Below, piece after piece: positions 61,042 through 64,000 of a stretch of 64,000 bases of DNA (position 1 is its first letter; the number at the start of each line of letters is the position of its first letter). The translations under genes and the position numbers were made by a program. The stretch is taken from the NCBI GenBank assembly GCA_020248985.1, contig JADCGL010000011.1, forward strand, positions 1 to 64,000, given 5' to 3'. Origin of the DNA: Telmatospirillum sp. Its GTDB lineage: Bacteria > Pseudomonadota > Alphaproteobacteria > CACIAM-22H2. The notes beneath the pieces are model-generated. The model worked only from the letters and a program-made list of their open reading frames with translations, was not told where the DNA came from and did not search any database.

Positions 61042-61968
61042 ATGGCGACATACCTCGTGACCGGCGGCGCCGGCTTCATCGGCTCGCATCTGTGCGATGC
61101 GCTGCTGGCGGCAGGCCATCAGGTGCGCGTGCTCGACGATCTTTCGACAGGCAAGCGCGCCAATCTCGATGCGCGCGTCGAACTCGTTGTGGGCGACGTG
61201 GGCGATGCGGCGGCGGTGGCGGCTGCCGCCGTCGGCGCCGACGGCATCGTGCATCTGGCGGCGATCGCTTCCGTGCAGCGCAGCACCGAGGACTGGGCGG
61301 GCACGCACCGCACGAACCTCACCGGCACGATCCACGTGTTCGACGCGGCGCGCAAGACGGGCGGCATTCCGGTCGTCTACGCCTCGTCGGCTGCGGTCTA
61401 CGGCAACAACCCGAAATTGCCGCTTGCCGAAGACAGCACGGCCAAGCCTTTGTCGGCCTACGGGGCCGACAAATTGGGCTGCGAGCTGCATGCGCATGTG
61501 GCGGGGCTCGTGCACGGCGTGCCCAGTGCCGGCTTCCGCTTCTTCAACGTCTTCGGCCCGCGCCAGGATCCATTGAGCCCCTATTCCGGCGTGATCTCGA
61601 TCTTCGCGGCGCGCGTGCAGAAGGGCCAAGCCTGCACGATCCAGGGCGATGGCGGCCAGGCGCGCGACTTCGTGTACGTGGCCGACGTGGTGGCTGCCTT
61701 GCGCAAGGGGCTCGAGGCCGCCGCCGTTTCGGCGCCCGTGTTCAATGTCGGCACGGGGCAGGCGACCAGCGTGCTCGAATTGGCCCGGCTGCTGCAGCGC
61801 CTCGCGCGCTCGAATGCCGATCCGGTTTTTGCGCCGCCGCGCGCGGGCGATATCCGCCTTTCGCTCAGCGACTGCGCGCGGCTGCGGGCCTTGGGCTGGG
61901 CGCCGCAGACACCCCTCGAAGCGGGCCTCGAAGCGACCTTGGGCTGGCTGCGCCGCACCACGCCTTAG
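61042..61968 (+). CDS. pelX: NAD-dependent sugar-nucleotide epimerase (PelX-like)
   Basis: This 308-residue short-chain dehydrogenase-type epimerase has the NAD site TYLVTGGAGFIGSHLCDALL, the serine in YASSAAVYGNNP and the catalytic YGADK. FRFFNVFGPRQDPLSPYSGV and DFVYVADVVAAL are typical of UDP-N-acetylglucosamine/UDP-glucose 4-epimerases. PelX, a UDP-GlcNAc C4-epimerase, is known from some Pseudomonas pel clusters and supplies UDP-GalNAc for Pel. Its place three bases after pelG strongly supports that role. Its stop overlaps the convergent RlmM-like gene by four bases. Confidence 0.88.
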   Translation: MATYLVTGGAGFIGSHLCDALLAAGHQVRVLDDLSTGKRANLDARVELVVGDVGDAAAVAAAAVGADGIVHLAAIASVQRSTEDWAGTHRTNLTGTIHVFDAARKTGGIPVVYASSAAVYGNNPKLPLAEDSTAKPLSAYGADKLGCELHAHVAGLVHGVPSAGFRFFNVFGPRQDPLSPYSGVISIFAARVQKGQACTIQGDGGQARDFVYVADVVAALRKGLEAAAVSAPVFNVGTGQATSVLELARLLQRLARSNADPVFAPPRAGDIRLSLSDCARLRALGWAPQTPLEAGLEATLGWLRRTTP

Positions 61969-62861
61969 AACGACGTCCAGCACAACTCGTGTTTGTTGTG
62001 GAACAGGTGCCGCAGGCGGCTGCCCGGGATCGCCGCGAACTGGCGCGCGGTTTCGTGGTCGGTGGCGCCCTGGAATTTGAGCGTGCACACGATGCGGCGC
62101 GCAAGGCCCGCTTCGCGCCAGCGCTGCACGAGTTCGAAGAGCCGCGCCGGATAGCAGATCACATCGCTGAACAGCCAGTCGACCGGGCCGATCTCGGCGG
62201 GATCGAGGCCGAAGGCGCTGGCCTGGCGCCATTCGACGCCGGGCAGGGCCGTCACGCTTGCATCGAGCGGGGCCTTGTCGACCGCCAGCACGGACGCGCC
62301 GAGTTTGGCGAGCACCCAGCTCCAGCCGCCGGGCGATGCGCCAAGATCCACGCAGCGCTGGCCGGGCTGCGGCATTTCGCCCGCCAGCGTGAGCGCCTCC
62401 CAGAGCTTCAGATAGGCCCGGCTCGGCGGGCCGCTGCGATCCTCGACGAAGCGGCATTCGCCGTGCGCGAAAGCGCTGCTGCAATCGGGGCTGGCAAAAA
62501 GCCGGTCGGGGGCGAGCAGCATCCAGGAGCCCATCGGCGATGCGGGCGGGAAGGCGCCGAATTCGAGCGGCTTGCCCGAGACTTTCGGCAGCCCCTCTTG
62601 GATGAGGGCCGCCCGCCGGTGGGCGAGATGCGGCAGGCACGCCCAATTGCGCTGCAGGGCGCGCAGCGCCTTGACCCCGTCGCCGATCGAGACGATCGCG
62701 ATCTCGCGCGGATTGCGCCACACATTTTGTGCCCACGCGGCCGCCCGCGGCGGGCCCTCGGCCACAAGCAGGCGCCCATATTCGGCGACGACGCTGCCGA
62801 GCTCTTCGCGCAGCGGTTCCACGAAGCCTTCGGCGGCGAGATATGCTGCGATCTGCGACAT
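61965..62861 (-). CDS. rlmM: RlmM-like 23S rRNA 2'-O-ribose methyltransferase
   Basis: This 298-residue protein has a C-terminal FtsJ/RrmJ-type methyltransferase domain with GQRCVDLGASPGGWSWVLAK, the DKAP aspartate/lysine strand and WLFSDVICYP, then CTLKFQGATD, where the lysine of the catalytic tetrad sits. The N-terminal part (about 1-150) resembles the THUMP-like region of RlmM. E. coli RlmM modifies C2498 of 23S rRNA. Exact RNA specificity here is inferred. The gene converges with pelX. Confidence 0.88.
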   Translation of the reverse strand: MSQIAAYLAAEGFVEPLREELGSVVAEYGRLLVAEGPPRAAAWAQNVWRNPREIAIVSIGDGVKALRALQRNWACLPHLAHRRAALIQEGLPKVSGKPLEFGAFPPASPMGSWMLLAPDRLFASPDCSSAFAHGECRFVEDRSGPPSRAYLKLWEALTLAGEMPQPGQRCVDLGASPGGWSWVLAKLGASVLAVDKAPLDASVTALPGVEWRQASAFGLDPAEIGPVDWLFSDVICYPARLFELVQRWREAGLARRIVCTLKFQGATDHETARQFAAIPGSRLRHLFHNKHELCWTSF

Positions 62862-62935
62862 TTGCGGGCCGGACTATAGGCGCTTGGGCGCCCCTCTTGC
62901 CAGCGCGCGGTTTGCCGCGCGACACTGTCTGCCTC

Positions 62936-64000
62936 GTGCCGCGTCCTGTTCCTCCACATGGTTTGGCCGACCGCTTGGCCGTCTGGCTGCCGGTGGCGCT
63001 GACATTCGCAACCCTGCTGCAAACGGCGGTCGGTTTTGCGGTTTTGCGGCCGCTCACCTTGCCGCTTTTGGCCCTCTGGCTGGCGGCGACCGCTGCCCGC
63101 ATGCGCGCGACCGAGCGGATATTTGCGGCGGTGGCCTTGGGCAGCTGCGTGCCGGTCGTTTGGCTCGATCCGCACTGGCCGCAGACGCTGGGTACCGCCC
63201 TCGACCGTGCCACCGTATTCGTGGCTTTGCTCACGGCCCTCGGGCTTCTGCGCGATGCCGCACGCACCTCGGCCGCCGTGCGGCGCTGCGGAGCGTGGCT
63301 TATCGCCCAATCGCCGAGCCGGCGCTTTCTGGCGCTGGCACTCGGCGGCCACGGTTTCGGCATCGCGCTGAATATGGGCGCCGTCACGCTGCTCGGCACG
63401 CTTGTGAACCGAGCCAACACGCTGCAGGCGGCGGGCGGGGATGCGGGCATCGTGGCGATCCGCGAGGAGCGCATGAACGTGGCCTTGCTGCAGGGCTTCT
63501 TCAGCATGCTCGTGTGGTCGCCGATGGCGATCTCGGTGGCTTTTTCGCTGGCCATGGTGCCGGGCGTGAGCTGGTTCGACATGGGCCCGCCCGCCGTGGC
63601 GATGGCGGCGCTTTTCATCGCGATCGGCTGGGCGGTCGACCGCGTGCGCTGGCCGCCGTCCAAACGGCGCGCGCCGCCGCGAACCGAGCCCGTGCCGCCC
63701 GCGCGCCAGGCGGCCCCCATGCTGTTCATCATCGCCGGGCTCGTGGCGAGCGTGCTCGCCCTCAAAGCCTTCAGCGGCATGGGCATGGTCGAGGCGATCG
63801 CCTGGGTCGCGGCCCTGTTTGCGCTGTGCTGGCTGTGGTTGCAGTATGCGCGGCTGGGTTTGGCGCGCGCCACATCCGCATGGGGCAGCCGTCTGCGCCG
63901 CCATGTCGCGGCCTATGTGCCGGACATGCGCGGCGAGCAGGTGGTGCTGGGCGCTTCGAGCGTTCTGGGCGTGACGCTGGCCGTTCTGCTCAAGAGCCTC
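62936..64000 (+). CDS. Polytopic membrane protein, 3' end outside the window
   Basis: A frame opening with GTG at 62936 stays open for 355 codons to the window edge. It encodes an integral membrane protein with at least eight hydrophobic segments, such as LAVWLPVALTFATLLQTAVG and LALGGHGFGIALNMGAVTLL. A central region with NVALLQGFFSMLVWSPMAIS lies between two bundles. A charged, proline-rich loop falls at about 240-262. This resembles two-bundle transporters, but I recognise no family and no substrate. It diverges from the RlmM-like gene over 74 bases. Confidence 0.7.
   Translation, partial: MPRPVPPHGLADRLAVWLPVALTFATLLQTAVGFAVLRPLTLPLLALWLAATAARMRATERIFAAVALGSCVPVVWLDPHWPQTLGTALDRATVFVALLTALGLLRDAARTSAAVRRCGAWLIAQSPSRRFLALALGGHGFGIALNMGAVTLLGTLVNRANTLQAAGGDAGIVAIREERMNVALLQGFFSMLVWSPMAISVAFSLAMVPGVSWFDMGPPAVAMAALFIAIGWAVDRVRWPPSKRRAPPRTEPVPPARQAAPMLFIIAGLVASVLALKAFSGMGMVEAIAWVAALFALCWLWLQYARLGLARATSAWGSRLRRHVAAYVPDMRGEQVVLGASSVLGVTLAVLLKSL

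Noticed and set aside
59593-63873. A 1426-codon open frame on the minus strand
   Set aside because: It covers pelG, pelX, the RlmM-like gene and the terminal membrane protein in an alternative frame. Its composition is that of antisense shadow coding.

Overview
The window reads as chromosome of a GC-rich alphaproteobacterium, most likely from the Rhodospirillales or a close relative. This rests on the trmL/petABC arrangement, the ychF-pth-rplY-prs block, phasin, DUF2842, DUF3572 and UbiK family genes, and pervasive ATGA/GTGA/TTGA stop-start overlaps. I see no rRNA, tRNA, CRISPR array, insertion sequence or prophage, and no gene-free stretch over 300 bases. The longest spacers are about 200 bases (168-380, 24613-24814, 47942-48145).

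Left part (1-24.6 kb). The 5' end of trmL diverges from the cytochrome bc1 operon petABC, which ends in a clear terminator. A small accessory patch follows: VapBC, an ArsR regulator with a tandem SRPBCC protein and operator-like dyads, a DUF2798 protein and a putative HTH protein. The HTH gene overlaps mtnP, which is followed by a fused aldolase/short-chain dehydrogenase and a VOC protein, suggesting a methylthioadenosine salvage shunt. Housekeeping operons on the minus strand come next: an M48 peptidase between two lipoproteins, ychF-pth-rplY-prs, proC-csaA, phasin, and hldD-lgt-midA-pgeF-lipoprotein.

Middle part (24.3-43.4 kb). UbiK, YbjN, a 2OG-Fe(II) oxygenase and a nitroreductase precede homologues of the three oxamate carbamoyltransferase proteins AllG, AllF and AllH. 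Next to these are an orphan CO-dehydrogenase-type molybdenum subunit and pseudouridine-5'-phosphate glycosidase. Two converging operons follow. One encodes a GT2, an LTA-synthase-like sulfatase-fold enzyme and a CDP-alcohol phosphatidyltransferase/FkbM methyltransferase fusion. The other encodes a RibD-type reductase, a BchC-like dehydrogenase, a catalytically degenerate PTPS/QueD protein, a GT4 and a methyltransferase. Together they look like an uncharacterised biosynthetic system for a modified small molecule or lipid head group.

Right part (43.4-64 kb). DUF3572, hrpB, an unrecognised Rossmann-like protein and a Sel1/SPOR protein lead into a nine-gene Pel exopolysaccharide operon (48146-61968). 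PelA is split into a hydrolase and a deacetylase, and PelB into a TPR protein and an outer-membrane barrel. PelD lacks the GGDEF domain that binds cyclic di-GMP, no PelC is present, and a PelX-type epimerase closes the operon. An RlmM-like methyltransferase and a truncated membrane protein end the window.
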